Shown here: positions 1 through 11,100 of the stretch, one piece after another | How positions within the stretch are numbered: position 1 is the stretch's first letter | Layout of the letters: each line of letters opens with the position of its first letter | Source: Antedon bifida | Lineage: Eukaryota; Echinodermata; Crinoidea; Comatulida; Antedonidae | Length of the DNA stretch: 64,000 nucleotides | NCBI GenBank assembly: GCA_963402885.1 | Contig: OY727094.1 | Coordinates: 3,970,501-4,034,500, forward strand | Direction of reading: 5' to 3' | Program-made: the position numbers and the translations under genes | Notes under the pieces: model-generated | What the model was told of the DNA's origin: nothing | Databases searched by the model: none | The model's input: only the letters and a program-made list of their open reading frames with translations

Positions 1-172
1 AATAGACTTTACAAAACATTTCAGCTTTTTTGATTGGTTGGTACACACCCTCCCTTCCGCCCCACCTTTTTTTTACATTTCTAGGTTTAAAGGCTCATTG
101 ACAATATCAAAAGACACTCAGCTGAAAATGACAGCCATGGGCAAATACTTTAAAAAAACAACAGCCACTAAC

Positions 173-3100
173 CATCCCTTTAACTGGTGAGCTCTTGGTA
201 TATCTGGATTGATTTGCATAACTGATGCTGAAGAGATAGTCAGAGATCTGCCACCAAAATCAGACAGCTTAGCTCCTTTAATAGCCATCACAGGGTTGTT
301 ACTGCCATCAAAATTCTCCGCTTGATCTCGCCACAATGTCAGGTTAACAATCTGTTCAGAATCATCGACCAATTGGATGTCTCTCTTGGCGACCTCTTGA
401 CTGTTGCGGGTCATGATGGTGCTGCATTCCCCAGTGCTCTTTACAACACCAATAACATCTGCCACGAAAAAACAAAGATTGGTTTGTGTTTAAAGACCGC
501 AGGGTTCTCCCCAGGATTGAGGTCAAGCATCACAGTAACCCCCCGCACATGGGGGTGCGACGATCTCCCCACCCCCCCTAAAGACCATGTCACATTTTTT
601 ACCACAATTACTGCAGTAACTTGTTGTTAACAATGTAACATGTTTATACAATTACTTTGCAAGTTTTTTTGGCAATCATACACACTGTTTATTGCAGTGA
701 CTTGCTCACAAACTTCTACATTGCATCAAATATTATTACAGAAAAAAAAAAGCAGTGCAGCGGCTGCAGTATCCGTATGTCACAGTTTCCTCAATAATTT
801 CTTCAGGGAAAGCACTGGTTTTATACAAGAATGCTACTTATATGTTACAAAATTCAATCGCTGCATTGCGTATGTGGATCAGATTTTATTAAAGAAGATA
901 GAGGAAACAGACATGTGCAGTTTAGCCGATCTATAGTTTGATGGCATGGGCAATAACTGTAGACCGGTGATTAACCAATCACATGCCGTGAATTGAAAGG
1001 TGCCGATATATAACAATAAATATTACAAACAAGCAACAACCTACCCAATATGGTATCTTTTTCAAAATTCTCTAGCTCGCCAATTTTCCTGAAGTTGAAC
1101 AGCATGCCAGGGATTTCTTCAGTGTCTTCCTCAACTGGGGTCACAACTGTATCGTACGTGAAGGACATTTCATAATCGTTGTCAATAGATGTATAATGCT
1201 TATTGGCCGGTTTTAACGAGCACTTGCTTATCATATAAACCTATGGGATGGGAAGAATCAGCTTTTAAAACAGTCCGGTAGATAGACTTTAAAACGGTTA
1301 ACAACATGAAGCAAAAACATTCAAATGTAGTTGACTCGGAAATTTTTCTACCAAGTCTAAAGTTTATTTTAAGAGGTTTTAATTTCATATTTCACCTGAA
1401 ATTGCTCAAATACCCTTTTCATATTTGTGTAAATTGTTAAGGTTTGATCTCACGATTTATTACACATTTTCATACACGAACCATGAGAAATCTCGGGAGA
1501 AAGCATAGTTGTGCGCTATTTGTATGATTGGTCAGTTTAATACCAGTCCAATACACGTGTGCAGTAACAACTTGAGACATTTCGGAACAAAAAATAGGCC
1601 TCCATGGGTAGATTTTCCTCCAAATTGTCTTAAAACTATGTAAACCTGGTTACAAATTGTTACTTTTTGCAGGTGTGAAAAGGGTTTAAGAAGTTGCTTT
1701 ATACATATAAACTAATATTGTAATTTTGCCACCCTCACTGTAGCTACATGCATGGAAAGTTTTATCTCAAGGAAGAGGGAACAGCATCACAAATTGGTAG
1801 GCTGGCCTTAGGGCACTGCTTGTTCTCCTTAGAAAAAGTGCAAAGCGCTGGATAACCCTGCAAACATTTGCTATCTATTTTACCTTATCAACTTGTATGA
1901 GATCATGAAACTTTATACACTGTTCTTTGAATGCTGTGGCTCGTATTTCACCAGACTGATCGACCAAGTCCATCGAGAACAGCTGACCCTCACCGCGAGC
2001 ATTGTTCCACTTACGGATCGGTGTCTTGTTTGTTACACGTGCTTTGATGGTCCATCTGTGAGCAAAAAGAGGAATAAATTCCTTAAGATTGGAAGATTTA
2101 GGCTAGAAATAATTATATTATTTTCAAGAGAGAAGCAAGGAATAAAGGCACTCTACAACTGGTTATCTAGATTGATCTGGATCAGGATTGAACCATTGAT
2201 TGAATTGATGGATTGAAAACCCAATACAGTACCGAAAAACTGCCTCCACAAATATATATTTTCATTTTTAGGAGACAACGCCTGTTAAACTGTATGGTTA
2301 CTTGACCTGTTTTGGTAGGGTGTGAGACTGGCTATAGGTCTTGCAACTGCAGGAGTTCCTCCAGGGGTTGTTGGTGTGTTGTTACTACCGTAAAAGCTAC
2401 CGCCAGCTGGTTTATTCAAATTACCACCTTAAAAAAAAAAGAATTTAGTGGTATACCAAAAATTAGGTTAAGCAGCAATCGGTAAAGATGGATGGATAAC
2501 TGAAACTGTCACTTGTGTTGGGCCTACGTCGTGCTGTATCCTAGTGAGAATCAAGCGCAATCAGCGAGTACTGTAATTTTGTATCACCTCGTTATACAAT
2601 CAGACATACAATAACAACCTCAACAATTGTTTGACATTCAGTAGGCCTACTGTTGGGCCTTTGTATAAATTTATATAACTTTACTATTCATTATATCATG
2701 ATTATCTTTTTTGGGGTTAAAATTTACTTTTAATTAAAAATCAAAAAACCTTTTTTCACTTACCTTGGAATTTTGGGACTGGCTTGTTTGGCACTGGGTT
2801 TTGAGCTGAAATAATTAATTACCTGTTAATTAGAATTTAATGAATAATATCCTGGATTATTTTAACAAAATATACTCTTCGTTGGCCCAGTCTAAGGCTC
2901 TGTCTACACTATCAACATTTATGTGACAAAAAAAATGTGTGTGGACATGATGTCATACATATCACTACCATATTTGGGTATATCACTACCATATTTGGGT
3001 TATATCACTACCATATTTGGGTATATCACTACCATATTTGGGTATATCACTACCATATTTGGGTATATCACTACCATATTTTGGTATATCACTACCATAT

Positions 3101-4820
3101 TTGGGGACATTTATTTATTTATTAGAATACATAATAAAAATACATACCAGGAGGTGGGGCTTGTGCTGATGGAGCAGACTGTTGTTGGCTTGTAGATGAT
3201 AGGGGTACAGGGTTACCAATCTTCTCATTCGCTTGACTCAAAATTGATACTTCCAATATAATCATAACTTTTCTACAGAAAACAATAAATTTATATCCAG
3301 GTCACAAATAATAACATTGAAAGCCTGCAGGAAGGTAGGGAAATTTTGCTTATTACACTGTGAGGTCAAAGTTTAAATAACTTATTAATTTAATAGGTCT
3401 CACTAAGAGATGCAACGCAATGTAGGCACAACAGATTTGACCAATCACAAGCAATGGATTATTCAAACTGTGGCTTGTCATTGGTCAACTCACTTGTATT
3501 CCTAGTGGGAACCCGCTTAAATTAAGCTATAAATCATCAATTTTTGCCTGCAATTATACCACTCACAATATTCTTATGAACTTATTTTGTAAGAGTCAGA
3601 AAAAGCATTCTGACAATTGAACTTACTTATTCGTTTCTCCAATAGTATTGCATATGTATTTGTCAAGTTGTATGACGGTTTTGGATTGAAGTTTGTTGTC
3701 GCTCACTAATGAGTTTAGCTGGGTTCCCAACATAGCTGACAAATAAAAATAAATTAATTTAAAAACTAGGTCGTGAACTCTGCTTTATGAAATTTCATTA
3801 GAAAATCAATGCAGCAGCTAGGTTAGAGGTAGTCTATAGATTTTTTTTTAAATCATGGAATAAGGCTCATACAATTGATGATCTAGATTGATCTGATGGA
3901 TTGAAATATTGAAATGATGGATTGAAATATTGAGTTGATAGATTGAAATATTAAATTGATGGATTGAAATATTGAATTGATGGATTGAAATATTGAATTG
4001 AGGGATTGAAATATTGAATTGATGGATTAAAATATTGAATTGATGGATTAAAAAATATTGAATTGATGGATTGAAATATTGAATTGATGGATTGAAATAT
4101 TGTATTGATGAATTGAAATATTGAATTGATGGATTGAAATATTGAATTATGTGATTATAAACCTGAATAGCTGTGTTGGCCATCAGAAAGCAGCAACCTG
4201 TATCTGTCATTAGTACCACTATTTGCTCCAATCTTCTTAAGAGCCTGCAAAAATAGTCAATTATGTAAGCCTGCAACTTGAACTTGAACAACCCAACAAA
4301 TATAGGCCTATTCTATCTTTCCTGTGATAACATAATAAAACTTACCAAAAGCTGGAAGATAGGCTTATCTACATGTTTACTGTCCACGGATATCTCCTGT
4401 AAAGTGGAAGGAATAAATAAAAAATGTGGATAAATTGAAAATCAATGGAATGTGACAGGCCACCACTAAAAAACAAAATTAATTATAAATTCAATGACAA
4501 TGTCAACAATTCTTTTTTAAAGTTTGTTATATTTCTGTTTCATTTCCATTTTTTGTAGCGAGCTCTATCTGCTACTTCTAGGCCTAGACTTGGAGGCTTA
4601 AACAAAACATCTGTCGCCTCCTCCCGCTTGAGCAAGTAAAGACATGCCCAATTCAATTTCATCATGGGATGACAAAATATTTTATTTGTACTGTAGGCCT
4701 AGAGGCTAAGCCTAGGCCTAGCTTTTTAATCAACCATTGTTTTAATTACGCCTTTAATTTAAAATAAAACCTTGTCAACATGATATTTACCTTTAATGCA
4801 CCCGAAGATAACTGATTCAT
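173..4820 (-). CDS. RPA1: RPA1, replication protein A 70-kDa DNA-binding subunit (partial, C-terminus off window)
   Basis: This gene encodes the large subunit of the heterotrimeric nuclear single-stranded DNA-binding protein RPA, used in replication, repair and checkpoint signalling. Coding exons read on the minus strand are 4791-4820, 4346-4396, 4163-4244, 3627-3735, 3148-3272, 2764-2805, 2307-2427, 1884-2055, 1045-1240 and 173-458. All junctions are GT-AG and the phases agree, giving about 404 residues. The order is an N-terminal OB fold (residues 1 to about 110, with [10 protein letters not shown] and a KIGNPVP edge), a Pro/Ser/Gln-rich linker (about 115-175), DBD-A (from [20 protein letters not shown], with GEIRATAF) and DBD-B ([45 protein letters not shown]). 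Human RPA1 is about 616 residues, so the zinc-containing DBD-C lies beyond coordinate 1. The ATG at 4818-4820 starts [10 protein letters not shown], which lines up with the human MVGQLSEGAI start. Exon phases are seen; the family assignment rests on remembered homologues. Confidence 0.95.
2892..3110. mobile_element. Palindromic MITE family A, copy 1, arm expanded to seven 21-bp units
   Basis: This copy sits in an RPA1 intron. It keeps the left terminus (CTCTGTCTACACTATCAAC) and then runs into seven head-to-tail copies of ATATCACTACCATATTTGGG between about 2958 and 3105. The right terminus is not recognisable. In most other copies of the family the same word occurs only one to three times, so this copy has expanded. 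Confidence 0.8.
3893..4150. repeat. 21-bp minisatellite in RPA1 intron
   Basis: About twelve head-to-tail copies of TTGATGGATTGAAATATTGAA with scattered changes lie in the intron directly downstream of the RPA1 exon 4163-4244, beginning a few bases past its donor. Related words recur near 2195-2215 in another RPA1 intron. A long open frame on the minus strand across it is only the repeat translated. Confidence 0.9.
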
Positions 4821-5029
4821 ATTGGAAATACTATGAAAAATCAATGAATTTTATGAGAGAACAAACAACATGTCACACAGAAAGTTCTGTCGCAGTAAAA
4901 ATAGCTCTCGCGCCAAATATTCATTCTCACGATGTTTTGTTTCCCCTTCCGTTCCGCTCTGTTGAACTTTGAAGATGACGGCGGAATGACGTAATTCTAC
5001 CACAGATGGCGCTATACTACAACTTTTAA

Positions 5030-5055
5030 CAGAGCCATATATATATATGGCTCTG
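5030..5055. repeat. 26-bp perfect palindrome upstream of RPA1
   Basis: CAGAGCC, an alternating AT core and GGCTCTG form a perfect palindrome about 210 bp upstream of the RPA1 start codon, within the presumed promoter side of the gap between RPA1 and SARM1. It could form a cruciform. No function can be assigned. Confidence 0.5.
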
Positions 5056-5709
5056 ACTTTTAATATACCGTATTTCTCATTATCAAAGAATATAATGATC
5101 CAGTTCCATTCTTTTTGTATTGTAGGCCTATTTTAATCAATTAATATATAATGTATATTAATATGATGTATGATGTAAGTGCCTGCAATTCTGACAAAGT
5201 TAATTTCGTTAATCCACTTTCATAAAAACACAAACATTTATTATTCATTTTATTTTATAATTTTTAATCATGATGCTTTTCATTGATAAATCATTTCCAT
5301 AACTATGATAATAATAATAATAGCACAAAATATGTAATATTGCATTAAAAAAAATCAGAACAGCAAACAAATAAAATGTATACGGAAACAGCAACAAACA
5401 AGAGAGGATATGTAAGAATTAAACATTATTCAATTGGGTAAGCACTTCTTATTTGACTAATGTTAAATTTCCCAATCGAATATGTCAATTGTGTTTTACA
5501 TAAATAAAATAGGAAGGTTTTAAAAACCAGTATTTCACCATAAAATGGCACAAAAAAAATTCAAATGCATACTTAAAATAATGATTTATGGTATATGTAA
5601 ATCAAGCTATATAACTTATATTATTCATAAATAATAACAATTTAAATGAGAGCATTGATTTGATCAATTTTAAGATAAAAAGTTCTATATGAAATATGCA
5701 TGATAAAGT

Positions 5710-5779
5710 GACCAATTGCTCGATTTGAACCAAATACCTTGTGCTTACAGGGTGGGCACATTAACCACTAGACCACAGA
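5710..5779 (-). repeat. tRNA-derived SINE head remnant
   Basis: On the minus strand the segment reads TGGTCTAGTGGTTAATGTG, which matches an RNA polymerase III A box. It is followed about 30 bases later by GGTTCAAAT, close to a B box. The sequence cannot fold as a full cloverleaf with a paired acceptor stem, so it looks like a degraded SINE head and not a working tRNA gene. Confidence 0.45.
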
Positions 5780-7195
5780 TAAACTTTATGGTGCAAGTTG
5801 AGAAATTGACTTTTATCAAGCAATACAGGATTTTATTCTGAAGGAAAAAAAAGTATTTTCTCTAATTTTAATCATTACAGGCTTCAAATCTTAAAAGATC
5901 TAAAAAATAAGTTATAGGAATGTAAATATTAAATAATTTATTTTATAATACTACAGTTATATTGCAAAGCTGTAAATTATGCATTAAAAGAAGTTTTGCT
6001 GGCCGGAAAAGTTTTTTTTAAAAATTTTTAGATAAAAATAAGAATGGCATTTTTATTATTTATAATAAAGTATGAACAAATACAAGTTCATTACATAAAT
6101 ACAGAATTAATGTATGGCATGTTATTTACATGAATGGTGTATTCAAGCAAAATATTAGTATGGATAAAAGCAACTAAAACTTATTATTGTCACTCTATAT
6201 ATATTACAATTATACACACCCAACCCCCAATTCCATATTTTCCTTTTGAAATACTTAAAGATGTACTGTCTCCCAAAAACATGAAAAATGAAGATTAATA
6301 AAAAAAGACTTTGAATAGACCATTTTGCAGTTTTAAAATAGTTATTCACTTCTGTAGAAAAAAAACAAAAAAAACAATTATTTCACTTATAAAAAGTTTT
6401 AAAAAAATGTTAATTTTAACCAAAAACCATTGCCTGACACACTTTAAGTATTTTTCGATCCAGTTTTTGGTCAAAGTGAATAACTATTATGTGACAATAA
6501 AATGGCATATTCAACAAAAAAAGTAGGGGGACAATATATCTTTAAACCACTCAATCTTAAGGCTACATACATATGTCATCAGTATTAATCATTCTACATA
6601 CAATTAACTCATATATTTCAAAGAATCTTTATAAAAAATGAGGAGAACTTATTTCTGCATGATTTTATTGGTGGCTTAAAATTGATAAATTTGCAAGTTT
6701 TGCAGCATTATGTATAAAGTCCAGATTGGGATGGAAAAGCATAAAAATTAGTTAAAAAACAAGCTTTTAAGCATCATTTATATACTACATAATTATAGTA
6801 CCTTTTATATTTTACAATTTACAAAATATCTAATATAAATATCTAGGTCAAATATTACGGTAGGTACACTATATAACAACACACAAACTGGTTCACAATT
6901 GATTTTAAGTTGAAGCAAACGGATGAACATTGCTTTAGTGTGTACCATGTCTTGAGGAATTACAAGAGACAACAATTCATTATTTTGTTTTTGTTAAAAT
7001 TTCAAGAATTTTTACATATAAAATACTACACGTTGAAATGTCTAAATATCGGTTATTTTATAGTCCTAATTTAAGACTTGCAACCATAACTTAATTTTAT
7101 CTTTAGAGGTTTTTAGTCTTTAAAAGAAAAGTATCATATTGACATGCCAACCATGGCAATATACATAATACAGGGTAGAGTGTATTCATAGAGTG

Positions 7196-7430
7196 GGCCG
7201 ACATAGTGTTAAAGACCAACTTTAGGGTTAAAGACCATCTTTAGTGTTAAAGGCCAACTTTAGTGTTAAAGACCATCTTTAGTGTTAAAGGCCAACTTTA
7301 GTGTTAAAGGCTAATGTTAGTGTTAAAGACCAACGTTAGTGTTAAAGGCTAACATTAGTGTTAAAGGCTAACATTAGTGTTAAGGCTCGACGTTAGTGTT
7401 AACAGCTGTTTAATGTTAAGGGCCTGCATT
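7196..7430. repeat. 18-19 bp tandem array (TTAGTGTTAAAGACCAAC)
   Basis: About twelve degenerate head-to-tail copies of AGTGTTAAAGRCCAACTTT lie in the presumed SARM1 3' UTR. Copies alternate between 'gaccaac', 'ggccaac' and 'ggctaac' variants, which suggests repeated local duplication. Confidence 0.8.
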
Positions 7431-8153
7431 TAGGATCTAGCTTTAACATTTTTTATAAATACACACCAATCTCCCGTAAGCTAACTAAACAGTATCTAGT
7501 TTTTATAAGTATTCGTTGTATCTTCATTAGAATGTAAAAATATTTAAATGTATCTTCAGAATTAGCTTTGCAATTTAAAATTTATCTTGAGTTGCTTAGT
7601 TAAATACTATATTGATTGTAGCACATCATAAATTTATAGCAACTTTAAGCTATCAAACACAATACAGTGCAGTCAACTTCAAAACAATCATTTTCGTCAT
7701 GTTCGAAAGGTAACTTTGATATCGCATAAACACACACAATGATCAACAATACATAAAATAAAACCAAAATACTAGGGATTTCCTCTTAGCACATCCTGAA
7801 GTATACATAAAATTATACATTAAAACACTTTTTTTTTAAATGTGTCTTAAAATTTACACAATTTTCTTTTTATAAACTTCTCAAACACCTTCTATTGTCT
7901 ATGATCCTAATGTAAAGTCAACCTTTCCAAAACCAGACATCCATAAACTACTCTGGGTTTAGAAAGGCCTAATTATTCAGAATGCATTTTGACTAGTATT
8001 TTTATACCATGGGGATCATAACAAAATTCTGGTTATAAGAAAGCTTTTGTTTTTCAGAGAATCCAATTTTGAGAGAGTTGTCTGTACGTACACTGGTGAT
8101 CAACATACACACACAGACAAACGCGTACAAAGTTACAAACTGCAGATGGTTTT

Positions 8154-11100
8154 TCAGTCACCGCAGGCACTACCGGTGCCGCTTCCACTACTTTCTTTCC
8201 GTGTGCTACCACCATGGATGCTGCTTCCACCTACAGCGCCCCCTGTCCGTATAATAGAAGCAACTGCTCCGAGTTGACCCATGTTTTCTTGACAGTGCAA
8301 GAACCTTTCAATTTTATCTATACACGCCTCTTGATAATCATGGATCCATCTGTAAAATAGATTGGCAGATTAGTCCATTATTGTAGAGAGATGTTCAATG
8401 AACTTCAATATTTTCATATCATGGCTCACCCTCAGGAAAGTCCATGCTACTGTTGGTTCATCTGGGTATGTTAGACACAAAATAGACATTTATATCTGAA
8501 ATTATCATTTTTTAAATATGTATGTAAATGAACGAATAAATGAATTAATAATAATAATAATAATAACAGGATTTTTAATGAATGAACTTACTTAACACCG
8601 TTGAAGAAGCATATTGCTCTCATGTCTTCAGGTAATGTTTCTGGCTTTGGCCATCGAAAGTTATCAGTAACGGGAACAATGTTACATTTACTTTCCATGG
8701 CTGTTACTACCTCCTGTAACAAAAGGATCATAAATAATTATTAAATATTTATAAAAATTTATGGTTTAAAAATGGGCATTAACTGGGATGTATGCATGTA
8801 TTAATTATACAAGATTTTAGACAAGACTTTCGCGAGGGGCTTGGGCTTAGATCCAAGCCTAAGACAAAGTATTTATATTACAATCCGCCCCTGGTGTCAA
8901 AGTGGGCTTAATATTATGTATTTCATTTATTTTCTTTCCTTTCATTTATTTTATTTGCTTTTTTATAGTTATAGTTATATATAGATAGTTATTGTATAAC
9001 TATTTAATGTTCAATGTTTTGCAATGTATTATTGGGGGTTCCTGTGAGACAAGCTTAAGCTTCTACCTTTTTTCTAGTTATTTAACTGTGTGAAGAATTA
9101 ACTTTTGGAACGGATGATAGTGTCAAATTGGTTACATACCTTATGAACCCAATCTCTCTGAGCATGATCATCCATACATTTATCTAATGAGTTGGTTGAG
9201 AGAACAATGACAAAGTTGCGTGCACTACGAACGCTGTTCAGAAGGTTGTTGTCAAATTTGCCAGCCTCTAACTTTTCTACGTCAATGAAAACTGAGAAAC
9301 CTCTGAGTTGTAAATGGACCTTAAGGAGACTGTAGGAAAGAGAAAAGGCAATGTATTGTATTAAACTGTATAATATTTAATTTATCAATATTTAATACAG
9401 TAGAACTCCCTATTAAGTGTACACCTCAGGGACCTAACTAAGTGTCCCCTTTATAGAGGTGTACCCTATATTGGCTATAGTGCTAAGAAATATATTCCTC
9501 CTCATTCATTTGACAGGGAAGTGTCCCCTGAATAGGATTGTCCCCTGAATAGGATTGTCCCCTAAATAGGATTGTCCCCTGAATAGGATTGTCCCCTGAA
9601 TAGGATTGTCCCCTGAATAGGATTGTCCACTGAATAGGATTGTCCCCTGAATAGGACTGTCCCCTGAATAGGACTGTCCCCTGAATAGGACTGTCCCCTG
9701 AATAGGACTGTCCCCTGAATAGGACTGTCCCCTGAATAGGACTGTCCCCTGAATAGGATTGTCCCCTGAATAGGATTGTCCCCTGAATAGGGATGTCCCC
9801 TGAATAGGATTGTCCCCTGAATAGGATTGTCCCCTGAATAGGACTGTCCCCTGAATAGGATTGTCTCCTGAATAGGATTGTCCCCTGAATAGGACTGTCC
9901 CCTGAATAGGATTGTCTCCTGAATAGGATTGTCCCCTGAATAGGATTGTCCCCTGAATAGGATTGTCTCCTGAATAGGATTGTCCCCTGAATAGGATTGT
10001 CCCCTGAATAGGATTGTCTCCTGAATAGGATTGTCCCCTGAATAGGACTGTCCCCTGAATAGGATTGTCTCCTGAATAGGATTGTCCCCTGAATAGGATT
10101 GTCCCCTGAATAGGATTGTCTCCTGAATAGGATTGTCCCCTGAATAGGATTGTCCCCTGAATAGGATTGTCTCCTGAATAGGATTGTCCCCTGAATAGGA
10201 TTGTCCCCTGAATAGGATTGTCCCCTGAATAGGATTGTCCCCTGAATAGGGATGTCCCCTGAATAGGATTGTCCCCTGAATAGGATTGTCCCCTGAATAG
10301 GATTGTCCCCTGAATAGGATTGTCTCCTGAATAGGATTGTCCCCTGAATAGGATTGTCCCCTGAATAGGATTGTCTCCTGAATAGGATTGTCCCCTGAAT
10401 AGGATTGTCCCCTGAATAGGATTGTCTCCTGAATAGGATTGTCCCCTGAATAGGATTGTCCCCTGAATAGGATTGTCTCCTGAATAGGATTGTCCCCTGA
10501 ATAGGATTATCCCCTGAATAGGATTGTCCCCTGAATAGGCTATGAATGTGGCAATTGTGGGGTTCTACACAGTATAAACAATTTACTGCAAAATGTTAGC
10601 CCATTTAGTAGGAAGTTGTTATGAGGTGATGGTAAATCTATTCAATAATAATTTCTAATATTAGGTATTGAGAATAGTATCTACTAAAAGTAAGTGTATA
10701 AATGAAATGGGATGCCATCTTTTAAATATATTTGAAAACAGCAAAACAGCAAATTGTGTCTATGAAAGGTCATGACCTATCCTTATACTTACCAATAAAC
10801 TTAACAATCAAAATCTTTAGGCATATTTGCTAAATAAACTTATAATTATAAAAACATATTTGGAACCTTGCTAGCTGTGATCCAGTAGCACGTCTGTAGC
10901 TGATGAAGACATCAAGGGTCTTCTGTGGTTTTGCATCTGGGATGTCTTTTGGTATACCGGACGATTTCGTCTTTCTCAGAGGACTGTCAAAAACTCTAGG
11001 GTAGTCTTCTGGTCCAAAAGGCACTGTGAAGTAAGAATATATTGTTATGTTGCTTAAAATGGTATTCATTCTTTATTTTTCAACACAACTCTATTTATAA

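Larger units (their letters stand above)
5056..8153 (-). other. Non-coding stretch, probably SARM1 3' UTR plus short spacer before RPA1
   Basis: No exon-like frame is visible here. It is AT-rich, follows the SARM1 stop on the same strand, and has poly(A)-signal-like words on the minus strand around 5250. A long SARM1 3' UTR is therefore plausible but not proven. It also contains a tRNA-like SINE remnant (5710-5779) and an 18-bp tandem array (7196-7430). Confidence 0.45.

Noticed and set aside
3848-4291. 147-codon open frame with repeated FNISIHQ motif on the minus strand
   Set aside because: It is the translation of a 21-bp minisatellite within an RPA1 intron; the real exon piece at 4163-4244 uses known splice sites and matches RPA1.
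9521-10539. Regular direct repeats that look like a CRISPR array
   Set aside because: Units are contiguous with no unique spacers, and the locus is a eukaryotic intron.
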